Part shown: piece by piece, positions 30,628 through 41,679 of the stretch | How the letters are laid out: each line of letters opens with the position of its first letter | How positions within the stretch are numbered: the first letter of the stretch is position 1 | Assembly: GCA_018806915.1 (NCBI GenBank) | Contig: JAGKQI010000049.1 | Location: 248,001 to 312,000 of the forward strand | Origin: Phytophthora colocasiae | Lineage: Eukaryota > Oomycota > Peronosporomycetes > Peronosporales > Peronosporaceae | DNA length: 64,000 nucleotides | Direction of reading: 5' to 3' | Position numbers and translations under genes: made by a program | Notes under the pieces: generated by a model | Database searches by the model: none | What the model was told of the DNA's origin: nothing | What the model saw: the letters and a program-made list of their open reading frames with translations, nothing else

Positions 30628-31127
30628 TGTCCCGTACCCGGGAATTCTACGTGTGAACCAGCTTCGGGTGTGCTTCTTGTCCGTCGACATTGTCGACTTC
30701 GAGTTCACCACGGTGCTGGGAGTTGTGAGTTGTCTGTACACTGAAGTAGCTGGTGGGCCTAGTGTACTGTCCGATGTCTACTCTGTCCGGAGGTACTCCC
30801 TCTTGGACGACGGACATAGAACGTGAACTACTTCCAAGTACCTCTTGCGTGCTCTTCGCGCTGAGGACGGAGGTCGCCTCTCGGTCTCTAAGTCATCCAA
30901 GTTGGAGGTGTGTCACCCCTACAAGTGCTGGTCAAGACCTCGCGTGAATCTAGTCAGTCTCGAATTTACCTGCTGAACAACAAGCCTGAACAAGAACTTT
31001 TGCATTTTACACTCTCGTCTACTCTTCTACTACTAGTCTAGTCTTCGTGCACCCCGTCCGGGTCCGTACTCTTCAACAGCCCGCGGGTACCCGATCCTTA
31101 GTGACCCACCGAAAGGGGGTCGCGACA
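30628..31127 (+). repeat. 3' LTR of the Gag-only element
   Basis: Second copy of 26018-26517; no difference found on reading through both. Confidence 0.9.
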
Positions 31128-31311
31128 CACACAACACCCATTAGTGAGCCCCATCTTAAGATACGGCAGTACAGTTTGCCATCGCACATGTCCAAACAAC
31201 GCCAGGGATTATAAGGCGTCGCGGCATCGACGTAATACCCGCTCTACGAGTCCAAGTACGGGTCCATAGACGACCAGCGCCTTGGAGATATCAAATTGAC
31301 ATTGTCAATCA

Positions 31312-31329
31312 GCTCACATTGCGTTTTTC
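31312..31329 (+). promoter_or_regulatory. Possible oomycete initiator element upstream of the pectinesterase
   Basis: GCTCACATTGCGTTTTTC resembles the oomycete initiator consensus GCTCATTYYNCAWTTT, and it lies 33 bp before the signal-peptide ATG at 31362, as expected for these compact promoters. Confidence 0.4.
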
Positions 31330-31562
31330 TCCGCAAAGCTCAACAGCCATCTCAACCACCAATGCGCGTCTTCGCTCTTCCTCTCGTGGTGCTTGCCACG
31401 TTCGTCTCAAGCTCGATCGGATACGCATGCACCGGCCCCAACACTCGAACTGAGCCCCCCGTCGGAGCCATCGTCGTCGATGCAACTGGAGCCTACAACG
31501 GAAGCTACCGTAATGTGTCGGAGGCTATCGCAAATGTCCCCAATACGACGGAGCAGCACACT

Positions 31563-32238
31563 GGAAGCCGGAAATCGAGTACACATACCGGTTACCGACA
31601 ATACCGCCAGCGCCGGCCGAAACCCGAGTTCACATCGGTAGAATTCCAAGTACGATGGCAGAATTCGGAGTACAAAAAATTGGCGGGAAAAAAGTACCAG
31701 GGAAACCTGGCAGAATGCCGCTCAGCCATAACGAAGCATTCATTAATTTAACTCATTTATTGTCCGTAATACTGGGGTTTAAGCCCGCGTGCTCCGCACA
31801 CGGAGCGTTAAACCACCAGCCTAAGCCCGCTCCGGCTTCGCCTTCGCTTGATCCGTCGACAGCGCTGGGGTTTAAGCCCGTGTGCTTCGCACACGGAGCA
31901 TTAAACCACCAGCCAGCGTTCTCCACCGCGCTTGTCCTCTCTCTGCTGTCCTTTACTGCCCAGCTACGCGCTCCGCGCGATCCCAGCCACCCCTAGCAGC
32001 TCGCTACGCTCGCGAGTGCAGACCCTAAGCCCGCTCCGGCTTCGCCTTCGCTTGATCCATCGGCAGCGTTGCTAAGCCCGCGTGCTCCGCCGCGCTTGGC
32101 TTGTTCTCGAGTTGTTGTGAGCTAGTAAAACCGCAAAAGTACCGGTACGAACTGACCTCAATTCGTTTAGCAAAACCTCTCAAAGTCGGTTGGTGTACTC
32201 GGGATCCGGCCACTGGTACTCGGAATTAATCCCCTTCC
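31563..32238. mobile_element. Mutator-like MITE inside the pectinesterase
   Basis: CAGCACACT occurs on both sides (31554-31562 and 32239-32247): a 9-bp target duplication as made by Mutator-like transposases. Excision in thought joins the host frame exactly (GAG-CAG-CAC-ACT-GTC). The 676-bp element starts GGAAGCCGG and ends CCCCTTCC, with CGAGTAC recurring inverted a little inside each end. No transposase is encoded. It contains two 50-bp direct repeats that can each fold as hairpins, and a repeated CTCCGGCTTCGCCTTCGCTT segment. Confidence 0.8.
31772..31914 (+). repeat. Duplicated 50-bp hairpin-forming unit in the MITE
   Basis: Units 31772-31821 and 31865-31914 differ at few positions. Each has an outer stem GGTTTAA/TTAAACC and, in the first, an inner stem GCTCCG/CGGAGC. 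Confidence 0.8.
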
Positions 32239-33172
32239 CAGCACACTGTCTTCCTGTTCCCTGGTGTGTACCGTGAACAAGTGCTCATTTCCAAGTTGAA
32301 TGGCCCGCTGGTGCTCCAGGGTTACACGTGCAACGCGACGTCGTACGCTTCCAACGAAGTGACTATCACCCATGCCAAGGCTCAGAGAGATATCCCTCCT
32401 GAAATTACCAGCGGCCGCAACGACTTGACCAGTACTCTTCGTCTCAAGACCAACAACATGAGACTGTACAACCTCAACATTGCCAACACGGCCGGCCAGA
32501 TCAAGAAGGACGGCCAAGCTGTTCCACCATCATTGAAGGCAACAATTACGGTTTCTACGCTTGCAACTTCACTGGATACCAGGACACTGTGTACGCCAAC
32601 AAGGGTCGTGAACTCTTTGCCAAGTCGTACATTGCTGGAGCCGTCGACTTTGTCTTCGGTTCCAAGGCCGAAGCTTGGTTTGAGTCTTGTGATATTGAGA
32701 CAGTGCTATCACTGCTAACGGACGCGTGAACGAGTCCAGCCCGTCCTACTACGTCTTCAACAACGCACGTGTTTTCGGTTCAAGTGGCAATGGATCAGCC
32801 TACTTGGGTCGTCCGTGGCGTCCGTACTCGCGTGTTGTGTGGCAGAATAGCGAGCTGGGAGATGTCATTAACCCGAAAGGATGGCAGTTGTGGAACAACG
32901 ACAACAACACCGCCAATGTGTTTTACAAGGAATTCAACAACCGAGGCCCCGGTGCTGCTACTGACAAGCGTGTGTCTTTTAGCGGACAACTCGACGCCCC
33001 CGTGCCTATCACGGAAATCCTCGGTTTCAACTTCACGAACGAGTGGTTTGTTGACACCACTTACCTTTGGTAGTTTCCCTTTAGACGCCGCTACTACATA
33101 GATGAGTTTTTTTTTCAAACAAAATAAATGGATTCATGCTTTTGTTCTCTTAAAAATTCCAGTGACGTTGGC

Positions 33173-34488
33173 CTAACTCATTGCTCGGACCAATTGGTCT
33201 TCCACCCTATTGTTGTGGTTCGTGATGCCATTTTCCCAAGTCTTCAGTCCGACATCCATACTGGGATATTTCTCTGCGTCCACAACTGAAAGATCCCCAT
33301 GAATCGTGGCTTCTCGGTGTGTTTGCATCACCGTTGAGGGTCCTAATGCTGACAGCTCGCCAGGTTTCAAGACCATCCGTGTCGTTTCAATGAGCGAGAT
33401 AGACATGCCGTCGTAAACTGGTTGGATCAGCGTCCGCGAGGCGAACACCACGCGTCCATTCTTCACATATTTGCGCGTCACACAACGCTGGATGACCCAG
33501 AAATCCATGCCCTCTAAGAAGAAAGAAAAGCTCATACTCCTCATGTGAGTATCTCTGTCAGCAGCAAAAAACTGTAAAATGCAGAACCACATAAGATTTA
33601 TCAAACCAATCTCCATCAGCTCGACGTGTGCTACACTTACCTGGAAAAAATGCACATTGTCTTTCGCCCAGGGATCTATTGGGGTCCAGATTGCATCTGC
33701 TGTCTCCTGCACATTAAATGGCAGTGGGTAATTGTCCAGGAATTCCGCAAACATGCCCCTTCTTCTCCTGCTCTCCATCGTATTATTCTTTCGCCCAGGA
33801 CAAGGCAGCTTTTGCATCCCCATCGTCTCAAAGAAGCCGTCGACATTCTCATACACGTCGTCCAAGCCTGTCATGAGCATGTCGAAAACTGCCTTGTTAT
33901 CTTGCGGAGGTGCCACTCCTCTCGTGTTCAGTCGGTTGTTCCTAAATAAATCCATCGATGACGAGACCAAGTCCTCCCTCAGCTTCCGCTTAATGGCACG
34001 TTGCAGACTTTTGGCCTGCTGCAAATGCTGCGTCACTGCTTCTCGTAACTTGGCATTCTCCTCCTTACTCTTGAGCCTCAACGAGGACTGTCGCTCTGCA
34101 ATTCTCTCCCAAATCATAGACGCCTCAGTCTTGTGTTCACGTTTAGCCACTGCTCTGTGATACTTTGTCCTGTGTGGGGTAGTGTGGAGCGTACCCCTGC
34201 CGCCATTTTGAGCTGTTCCAGTTCAGCCGATAGCAGTTTCGCTACCTCTCGAAGATGCAAAAGCTCCTCTTTACGACGTTGTCGCCATGTTTTCTTCTTT
34301 TCTGCTGGTCTTTCGGGCGAACTACTGGAACTGATAGAGCTGGAGGTATCAGACCAAGTCGATGGCAGCGCGTCAATCTGAGTGGGCGTGGAGAGGGCGG
34401 GAGATGGTGGAGTGTCGGTGACCATCTCGCAGTCGGCCAGGAACGCCAGCACCGACGACTCGTCCAGTAGGAAATCTTCTTCCAGCAT
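33173..34488 (-). CDS. M96 mating-specific-type (START-like) protein, one frameshift
   Basis: ATG at 34488: MLEEDFLLDESSVLAFLADC is the usual start of this oomycete family. It is followed by a Ser-rich stretch and a basic bZIP-like helix (KKTWRQRRKEELLHLREVAK, LLSAELEQLK). Near 34130 the frame shifts by one base and continues MIWERIAERQSSLRLKSKEE (coiled coil), then a START/SRPBCC-like lipid-binding region to the stop at 33173. A 69-bp intron is likely at 33640-33572 (GTAAGT ... TTTTACAG, in phase), removing the hydrophobic VSVAHVELMEIGLINLMWFC segment. Members are expanded in Phytophthora, and the founding gene is induced in mating; the biochemical role is unknown. Confidence 0.75.
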
Positions 34489-34801
34489 TAGTGTCCTGTG
34501 GTAATGCGCAACTTGAATTGTATTTGGTACAGTCGAGACAGTTCTGAACTCTGTGACTTGATCTGGCTCTGTACAGGCATAGGCAATCAAAACCAAAAGT
34601 AATCATAGTTACTGTATCTGGCGAGTAGCGTAGGTAGTGAAGAAGAAGGTGAGAAGAAGAAGTAGTGTGTAGTTACCGTCAAAAGACGAAGAGAGTTAGA
34701 TTATATGCTTAAGGAAGTTGACTAGCTGCTTACCAGTCATTGTGAACTGGTGTTCACTATAAGTATAGTGAAGCAGCATTATAGTGGCTTTAGCGGGCTC
34801 T

Positions 34802-35041
34802 ATGAGAGCCAGTTATCATATGTCAAAGGTAGGTAAACAGTATGTTGAGAGGTTACTTCAACAGCCTCCCTGCCTCATAACATACTATTTCATACAGCCA
34901 GTTATAGCAACTATCAAAGGTCGGAATTTTAAAAATAAAAAATTCCTCAGTCTGGAAACGCCGCCGGAGGAAGCCCAGCGGCTGCTGTCGATACTTTGCC
35001 CGTTAAGGGAAGTTAGACACCGCAAGGACACGCCCCGGTAG
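34802..35041 (+). CDS. Small open frame in the LTR, 79 codons
   Basis: MRASYHMSKVGKQYVERLLQ ... LSLETPPEEAQRLLSILCPL, stop 16 bp before the ATG of the antisense LTR gene. The same frame is found in the LTR copies starting 48754 and, with a shifted end, 41680; a one-base deletion breaks it in the copy at 55850. The copies are near identical, so this is no test of selection. It may be an upstream frame or simply 5' leader. Confidence 0.25.
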   Translation: MRASYHMSKVGKQYVERLLQQPPCLITYYFIQPVIATIKGRNFKNKKFLSLETPPEEAQRLLSILCPLREVRHRKDTPR

Positions 35042-35057
35042 GAATTCTGACAACACT

Positions 35058-36628
35058 ATGCGTACTAAGCCGGCAGGTAGGGCCTTACGCAAGAGGGGGA
35101 AGAGAAATGCGTCTGCAGCCGAGCTTCGAGCTCGCAAGAGGGCGCGTGCCGCTACACGTGCAGCCAGCACACAAGCCATACCAAGGACTGTTAATACAGC
35201 CGCTGCTGCTGCCTTGGAGTCTAGTAAGCCACCTGAGGAACTGCTGGAGGCTAGCCAGCCACCTGAGGAAATCCTGGAGGCCACGAAGCTCGCCACAGAG
35301 GTCGTTCAAAATGTAGCCATGTCTGACCATGACCTAAATCAACCCCAAAACGGCCCCGAGCAGTCTGCAGCCGACATTACAACGAACCAGGAATGGATTT
35401 GTATATATTGTACGGTGACCAACGCCATCAAGTACTCCCTGTGTCCCAATTGCAAGTGCGGTAGACCCGGAGACATCTGGACCGAGATAGTGGACGAATC
35501 GAGTACCGAGGGCGACGCAACTGGCCAAGAGAGTACCGTGGACGACGTAACTAGCCAAACGAGTACCGTGGACGACGTAACTGACCAAGCGAGTACCGTG
35601 GACGACGGAACGAGTACCGTGGACGATGCAACTGGCCAAATAAGTACCGTGACTGACGGAACGAGTACCGTGGGTGGTCAAGTGGGTACCGTGAGTGACG
35701 CAACGAGTACCGTGTGTGACACAGCTGGCCACTTGAGTACTGTGAGTGACAGAAACAGTACCGTAGATGACGGAAATTTTAACATCGTCAACAGAGTGAA
35801 TTCTACTGTGCCCGACCAGCCGTCTACCGTTCCCGAGAAAATGTACTACCCGATTTCTGGGGAGTATTACACGGGTGAGGATGTTATCGTCGGTGATAAG
35901 TACGCCACCACCGTGGAGGCTTGGCAAGTCGCCTTCATTAATGATCGCCGCGAGACACCTATGGGGTAGAGTACCAGGTGCTTTGGGTACACCACGACCG
36001 ATCTTGCAAGAGGCTGTACATGCGCTCATGGGAACCGCGGTCCAAGTTAGAAGAAGATGACTTCGAGACAGAGATGGCACTTGTTGATCGCTGGAAGGCT
36101 TCGTCGGTTCCGCTGTTCGAGACATTCTGGAAGGAAGATGAGGAAGGTTACTGGCTGATTGGAGCAGATGAAGACAATTTGTGCGTTTTCCAAGCGTTGA
36201 AGCGTGCAGCGAAGCTGTTGGGCCGCCCGGACCTCGTCACGGAGCAGGACATCGAGCAGTTTATCGACGACAGGCTCGTTCTCTACAAGCAAGATCTTCG
36301 AGCGGGGCCACGTGGATTAACGTGCGAGACTTCATGATTCGGCTACGAGAGGCAGGTCGAGATATCAACTACAACGCCTTTGTCAAGAACAACTACATGA
36401 AGCCAGGTCGCCGTGGTGCTCGCGTAATGATGGAGGAACCGCTCAAGGATGGAGTCTACATCGTTGCTGCCTACAATCACAGTCACATTGGCCATGCTGC
36501 AGTGCTTTCTGTCCAAGGGAGAAAACGCCTCATCTACGACAAGAAGAACGAAAAGGTAAGCCGATCACGTCCGCAAAGGGTGGATCAACTTCTATGCATT
36601 CATTCGTCCGTTCATTATCTTTAAGTAG
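35058..36628 (+). CDS. LTR-encoded antisense protein, copy A (two or more frameshifts)
   Basis: ATG 35058. Residues 1-45 are very basic (KRGKR, RARKRARAATR), nuclear or RNA-binding in character. Residues 113-132 are an exact RanBP2-type zinc finger, W-x-C-x2-C-x3-N-x6-C-x2-C (WICIYCTVTNAIKYSLCPNC). Residues ~146-260 are repeats of STVDDVT(S/G/D)Q type. About 285-345 is chromo-like (YQVLWVHHDRSCKRLYMRSW, EPRSKLEEDD). The C-terminal ~170 residues carry EDNLCVFQALKRAAKLLG and YNHSHIGHAAVL, a Cys/His pair placed as in OTU or other papain-fold peptidases. Here the frame breaks at single missing G residues near 35965 and 36305 and a missing A near 36555. The gene lies wholly inside the LTR, opposite in sense to gag-pol. 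Function unproven. Confidence 0.65.
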
Positions 36629-36873
36629 ATGATAGGAGTCGGTAGGATTTTCGCGGGTTTGCCTAACCGATAATGGACCTTCCCAGCAAATTTGTCTCTT
36701 GTGCATGGTTTGTTGTATATAAACTCATGTGCCTAGATAATTCGGTACTTGACCAGGGAAACCTCAACGAGGGAAAACCTGAAGCGAGCAAAAGATAAAA
36801 CCCAGTGGGAAAAAAAATCTAAAAGGACGCCGGAGATAGGCACGCTTCATGCAGATGTATCATAAGTGTATTT

Positions 36874-39800
36874 CTATGCTGAGTGGCCGGATTCGGCTAT
36901 CAGGTATTCTACACTGAGCTTGGCCCTTAGTTCTCTGAACTGGTGATTGTCTAAAGCTTTAGTGAAGATGTCAGCTATCATCTCTTTCGTATTGCAGTAG
37001 GTGACGTTGAATTCATGCCTCTCTACCTTTTCTTGTACGAAACAATATCGTACGTGTATATGTTGTTTTGATCGTCCGTGAAGTTCGGGGTTGTAGCAGA
37101 TTTTGATGCAGCTTTGGTTGTCCTCATAAATGATGTTAGCCTGCGTTGTAGCAAAGCCAAGTTCTTTGAGGAGAAGTTTGAGGAAAATCATCTCTTGCAT
37201 GCAGTGACACAGGGCGATATATTCTGCCTCTGTAGTTGAGAGAACCACAGTGTGGTGCTTCCGGGAGAGCCATGAGATTGGACTGCTTGCGAGCATAGTC
37301 ACATATCCACCGACGGAGCGTCTCGTGTCGGGGCAGTTAGCATAGTCAGAGTCACTGTAGGCAAGTAGCTTGTCGGCTAGGTTCTCCGAGGTAACGTCGG
37401 ACGAGCCTCCCAGAAGGAGACCGTATTCTTTCGTTCCTGACAAATACTTTAGCCCACGAATGACTGCTTTCCAGTGTTCCATGCCTGGATTGGCTAGGAA
37501 TTGACTGACCTCACGCATGTAGAATGCCATGTCGGGTCGTGTCCCAACCATTAGATACATGAAACTGCCTACTGGCTTGGCGATACGGAATTGATTTCAT
37601 CGCATCTTTCTCTTGTTCACTGCTAGGCTGGCTGCTTACGGAGAGTTTGACGTTCCGTTCTGCTGGTGTTGCTATAGGGTACGGAATGTAGTCGCTGAAG
37701 CGGTCAATGACCTTCGTAGCGTACTTGTGTTGGTGGATAAACATCGTTCGGTTCTTTCGGTCACGTTGAATAGACCAGCCGAGTAAAGTACTTCACCTCC
37801 CTAAATCTGACATGGAGAATCGTTTTTCAGGGCTGATTTCAGCTCACTGACGAGTGCTGGTGTAGGCGCAATGATCAGTAAGTCGTCAACGTACACTGCA
37901 ATATAACAAGTGACGTTGTCAACAGTGCGTCGAAAGACACATCGATCTTTAGTGAGTTTCAGAAATCCAAGGCTCTCTAGAAAGGCAGACAAGGTTTGGT
38001 ACCAGACACGGGGTGCTTGCTTTAACCCGTATAAGCTCTTAAGAAGTTTGCACACTAGATGCTCCTTGCCCGGGATTTTGAAACCTTCCGGTTGAGCCAT
38101 GTAGATCTCTTCTTCCAAATAGCCATTAAGGAATGCTGTTTTGACATCCATTTGGTGAACTTCAAGGTCGAGAAGAGCTGCAATAGTAAGCAGTAGTCTG
38201 AGTACCTCCATCCTGATGACAGGGGAGAAAATCTCATTGTAGTCGATGCCAAATTCCTGTAGGAACCCTTTGATCACCAGACGCGCCTTAAAGCGGTCAA
38301 TTTCGCCAGTGCCGGTATACTTCACTACGAAGACCCATCGGCTACTCAAGATCTTCCTCCTTTTAGGAGGGTTTACCAACACCCAAGTGTTATTGTCCAT
38401 GAGGGACTTAGCTGCTGAATGCCACTGGTTAGCGTGGGAAGACTTCATTGCTTCCCGATACGTAGTGGGCTCTGACACATACCGAATAGCTAGTAATGTG
38501 TACAGTAAATGCTGACGTTGCTCCTGTTCGTGGATGTCTTCCTCAGAGTTGAGGGTTACGTCACAGGCTTCCTCAGTGTTGAGTCGCGCGTTAGTGGCTT
38601 CCGCAGTGAGGCGGGGTCGCTTAGGAGCTGTAGTGTGCGGAGGATCAGAGTCCGTCTCCGTCCGAAATGAGTAATGAATGGCTGTTCGATCAATAGCCTC
38701 CCTCAAAGAGGGTAGTACCCGTTTGTTGGCTGTACCTGGTACGGTTCCCGTTGCAGTACCTGAAGTGGGTAATGGTGTCGTCACTGGTTCTGATTCAGGC
38801 TCAGTTTCATGCTCTTGTGATGGCAGAACAGCAGGTGCAGGTGACGCAGGTACAGGTACAGGTTCAGCAGGTTGCTGCCTGTTGGTGGGTTGTGTGGGCT
38901 CTGGTGTAGACGTCAGGCCATTGAGAGGGGGAAATTCGTCCTCTTTAAAAACTACATCACGACTATACACAATGGCATGTGTGTTAATGTCCATGAGACG
39001 ATATCCTTTCTTGTGGTCAGGTACGCCGAGATACATGCACAAACGGGCTCTAGCGTCGAGTTTGTCTCGGTATTGCTCCGTGATGTGGACATATCCACTA
39101 CATCCAAAGACTTTGATGTATTGCATCGAGGGGATTCGGTTGTACCAAAGTTCGTACGGGGTTCGACCGTCCGTCTTAGAGCTAGGCGTCATGTTGATGA
39201 GAGTTGTCACGTGACAGACACACTCGACCCACAATCTCTTGGAGAGTTTGCCGTCAAGTAGAAGGGCTCGGACACGCTCCATGATAGTACGCATGCGGCG
39301 TTCAGCAACTCCATTCTGCTGAGGAGTATACGCGTTGGTGAATTGTGCATGAGTCCCATACTTTTAAAGATGATTCGACCCAGCTTCTCGTACTCTTTCG
39401 CATTGTCTGCTTGGAGACGTTGAATCTCGAAATTTTCGTGAGACTTATCGTCTTCAGGACTGAACGTGTACTCAATGACAGAGATATCTTGTCTAAAGAT
39501 GTTCAGGGCTTTCTTCCTGAAGTCTTCGTAGCAGTCGTACAACTCGCTACGGTTCTTAATTGCATAAGTGAACATGAATCGAGAAAAGTCATCGATGAAG
39601 ATCAAGAAGTAACGGCAACCAGTAAGACTAGGCACAGGTAGTGGACCACAGATATCTGAATGGATTTTCGACAAAGGTGATGTGGCACGTTTAACAACTC
39701 TATTAGAGTAAAAGGGGAGCGGTGTGACTTCGCTAACGTGCATGCAACACAGAAGAAATCTGACTTAGAACCTAGAGGTACAGATTCGTCGAGTCCATCT

Positions 39801-41673
39801 ATGGCTTGGCTCCTAGATAGGTCATTCAAGACACGAACGTTAGGATGTCCAAGGCGTTTATGTAAGAGCAGAAAGGAACGTTGCTTACCTGAGGCAATAA
39901 GGGCCGCTGGTGGTGCCGCTGGCTTGGCTTGGAACTGATACAGGTCCGTGTTGTTAGCCATGAGTGCCTTGATCTTGAAGCGCTGGTCGGTTTGCATAGC
40001 ACACTGTTTGCGGTCAAAGCTGAAGCGAAAATCATGCTTCACCGCTGCTGGAATAGACAGCAGGCTGAATTGGAGCTGGGGAGCGTACAAGACACCATGG
40101 AGGATAAGCTTCTGCATGTTGCCCTTGGAGTCAGAGACTTGTAGCTCGACCCGTCCAATGCCTTCAATGGGGATCTTGTTGTTTCCGCCAACCGTGATCG
40201 ATCCACCACTAGTGGTGATGTCAGTAAACCACTGGGATTCATGGGACACATGGCGTGTGCAGCCAGAGTCGATCGTCCAGGTGGGGTCAGGTTCAACCTT
40301 GGCTTGAGCGGTAAGGCTAAACTGAGGATTGACTGTGGTGGCGACAGCAATGAGACCAGTATCACGACGTCCTTGGCGAGACACCTTCCGGTTGCCAGAT
40401 TCATTGTCGTTGTCATCGTCGTCGTCATTGTCTGACTCGAGAGGGCGGTCCTTGTAGCGCTCTTGGCCACGTTGTTTGCCACCGTTCCCGTGTTTCTTGT
40501 TGTTGCCACCGTTGTTGCCCTTGAAGTCTCGGTTGTTATTTCCCTTGTAGCTGCGCCCGTTGTTCGAGTTCCGATACGGATGATCGCGCTTCGAGTTACC
40601 CTTGAAAGCGAAATTAGCAGGGAGTACCGTTCCAGCTTTCACTCGTCCATCACGCAAGTCCTTTTGTAGACCGCGGCACTGACGAATGTTGTGGCGTGGG
40701 CGATCACAGTACGAGCAGATATTGGCATTGTCGCGCTCTGATGCAGAAGGCCCAGTTGCCACAAGAGCTCGCTCACCCTTGGTTGCAGGAGTCTCAGGGT
40801 ACCCTTGGCCAAGGTGTAGCGCTCCTGAGCTTGGAGGTCGCGAACCTTGCCTTCGATACTCTGCTTGAGATCTTCATACGGGATATACTTCCGTTGGCCC
40901 TTCCAAATGCGGAGATCATCCTTCCATGACTTGGGCATCGAATGGAACAGGTAGATAGACTTCTGTCCCTCGGTCATCACCGACTCGGTGGCTTCTGACG
41001 CGGCTTTCATCGCGTTCTCAAGTTTGAGAAAGAATTCAGTCAAGTCGGATCCTTCCTCATACTTGATCTCCATCAAGTAGTGTTGGATGAAGTACGGATC
41101 ACCGTGAAAGGCTGCTCCCTCGTACTTCTGGCAGATGTAGTTGAAAATCTCGTAGGAAGTCTTGAGATTCTTGACCAGCCGCACGTGCATGTTGTCCATC
41201 GTCTTCATCAAGAAGGCTTTGGTCTTGGCTTCTTGGCGACGGCGCTCACGCTGGGTAAGAGGCTGAGGCTTCTCTTTCTTCAGGTGCTTACGTGCTCGAC
41301 GAGCTTCACGCGAGTTGAACGGTCGGACGGCTGGAAGATCCTTGCGCTTGATGGACCCATCTGAGCTGGCTCCCGAGTCATCATCAGAGTCCGAGGGCGG
41401 CTTTAGCTCGTCATCGCTCTCCTCGTAGTCCACAGCGTCAGAGTCGACTTCAGCATCCTTGGTGGCCTTGGCAGGAGGGTCGTCGTCGTCGGACATGTCG
41501 TTAGTGCTGTCTTCACTCTCTTCGTCTGACACACCATCGTAGTCGAGCTGCTTCACGTAGCCGAGCAGGTGCTTGCCATCGAGTGCTGCGCACACGCGAG
41601 CCTTCCACACGTCGAAGTTCTCGGCACCGATGAGTCGTGGGAAGTCGTCGCTTGAGGCTTGTCTTGGGCTCAT
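36874..41673 (-). pseudogene. Copia gag-pol polyprotein, copy A
   Basis: About 1600 codons from ATG 41673 to the stop at 36874. Order: Gag with an acidic insert (residues ~45-105) and helical capsid-like part; zinc knuckle CSYCDRPRHNIRQC (C-x2-C-x4-H-x4-C); a tract of Asn/Gly/Lys; protease WTIDSGCTRH; GAG-pre-integrase LLHKRLGHPN; integrase with FIDDFSRFM, LQADNAKEY and TPQQNGVAERR (DDE); RT with DVKTAFLNGYLEEE, SLYGLKQAP and VYVDDLLI; RNase H with YSDSDYAN, STTEAEYIAL and YEDNQSCIK. One-base breaks occur near 40805, 39715, 39365, 37825 and 37580, mostly in homopolymers. A 12-bp in-frame deletion before LMDNNTW (38405) is unique to this copy. Confidence 0.9.
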
Positions 41674-41677
41674 AACC
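41666..41677 (-). other. Primer-binding site of Copia copy A, half-tRNA type
   Basis: On the minus strand GGTTATGAGCCC lies 2 bp after the LTR end. It is complementary to GGGCUCAUAACC, the anticodon stem-loop of initiator tRNA-Met in many eukaryotes, as in Drosophila copia, which primes from a cleaved tRNA half. The gag ATG sits inside this site. Confidence 0.65.
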
Positions 41678-41679
41678 TC

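Larger units (their letters stand above)
26018..31127 (+). mobile_element. LTR retrotransposon lacking pol, with a Gag-like gene
   Basis: 5110 bp with two 500-bp LTRs (26018-26517, 30628-31127) that appear identical by eye and run TG...CA. CACA flanks both ends (26014-26017 and 31128-31131), a plausible 4-bp target duplication. The only long gene is a zinc-knuckle protein at 26893-28926; there is no protease, integrase, reverse transcriptase or RNase H anywhere inside. The purine-rich run GGTCGGGGAG ends just before the second LTR. This fits a non-autonomous element of the TR-GAG/LARD kind that borrows pol functions from a partner. Matching LTRs imply a recent insertion. Confidence 0.85.
31362..33073 (+). 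pseudogene. Secreted pectin methylesterase gene, disrupted
   Basis: Starts MRVFALPLVVLATFVSSSIG (signal peptide, cleavage likely after GYA, residue 22) and continues as a family 8 carbohydrate esterase: AIVVDATGAYNGSYRNVSEA. At 31563 it is interrupted by a 676-bp MITE. The coding sequence resumes at 32239 (HTVFLFPGVYREQV) with GYTCNATSYASNEVT. After a one-base shift near 32523 come NNYGFYACNFTGYQDTVYAN (catalytic QD region) and AGAVDFVFGSKAEAWF (catalytic Asp). After a second shift near 32705 come AITANGRVNE and AYLGRPWRPYSRVVW (Arg/Trp site), ending at 33073. Such enzymes remove methyl esters from plant pectin in the apoplast. The MITE inactivates this copy; the two one-base shifts may be decay or sequence errors. 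Confidence 0.9.
34619..36842 (-). repeat. Copia LTR copy A
   Basis: Outermost left LTR, next to host sequence ending ACTGTATC. Contains the antisense gene at 35058-36628. TATATAAA/TTTATATA near 36712-36722 could act as a TATA box on either strand. No purine tract is obvious at the low-confidence right edge. Confidence 0.7.

Noticed and set aside
35334..36125. Long minus-strand frames over the LTR gene with many VHGTR/VTHGT repeats (also 42313-43059, 49469-50161)
   Set aside because: They mirror the STVDD repeat tract of the plus-strand gene, lack domain features, and the plus frame carries the exact zinc-finger pattern.
38678..39214. 178-codon plus-strand frame inside Copia copy A (repeated at 45750)
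   Set aside because: Antisense shadow of the Pro/Thr-rich linker between integrase and RT of the minus-strand polyprotein.
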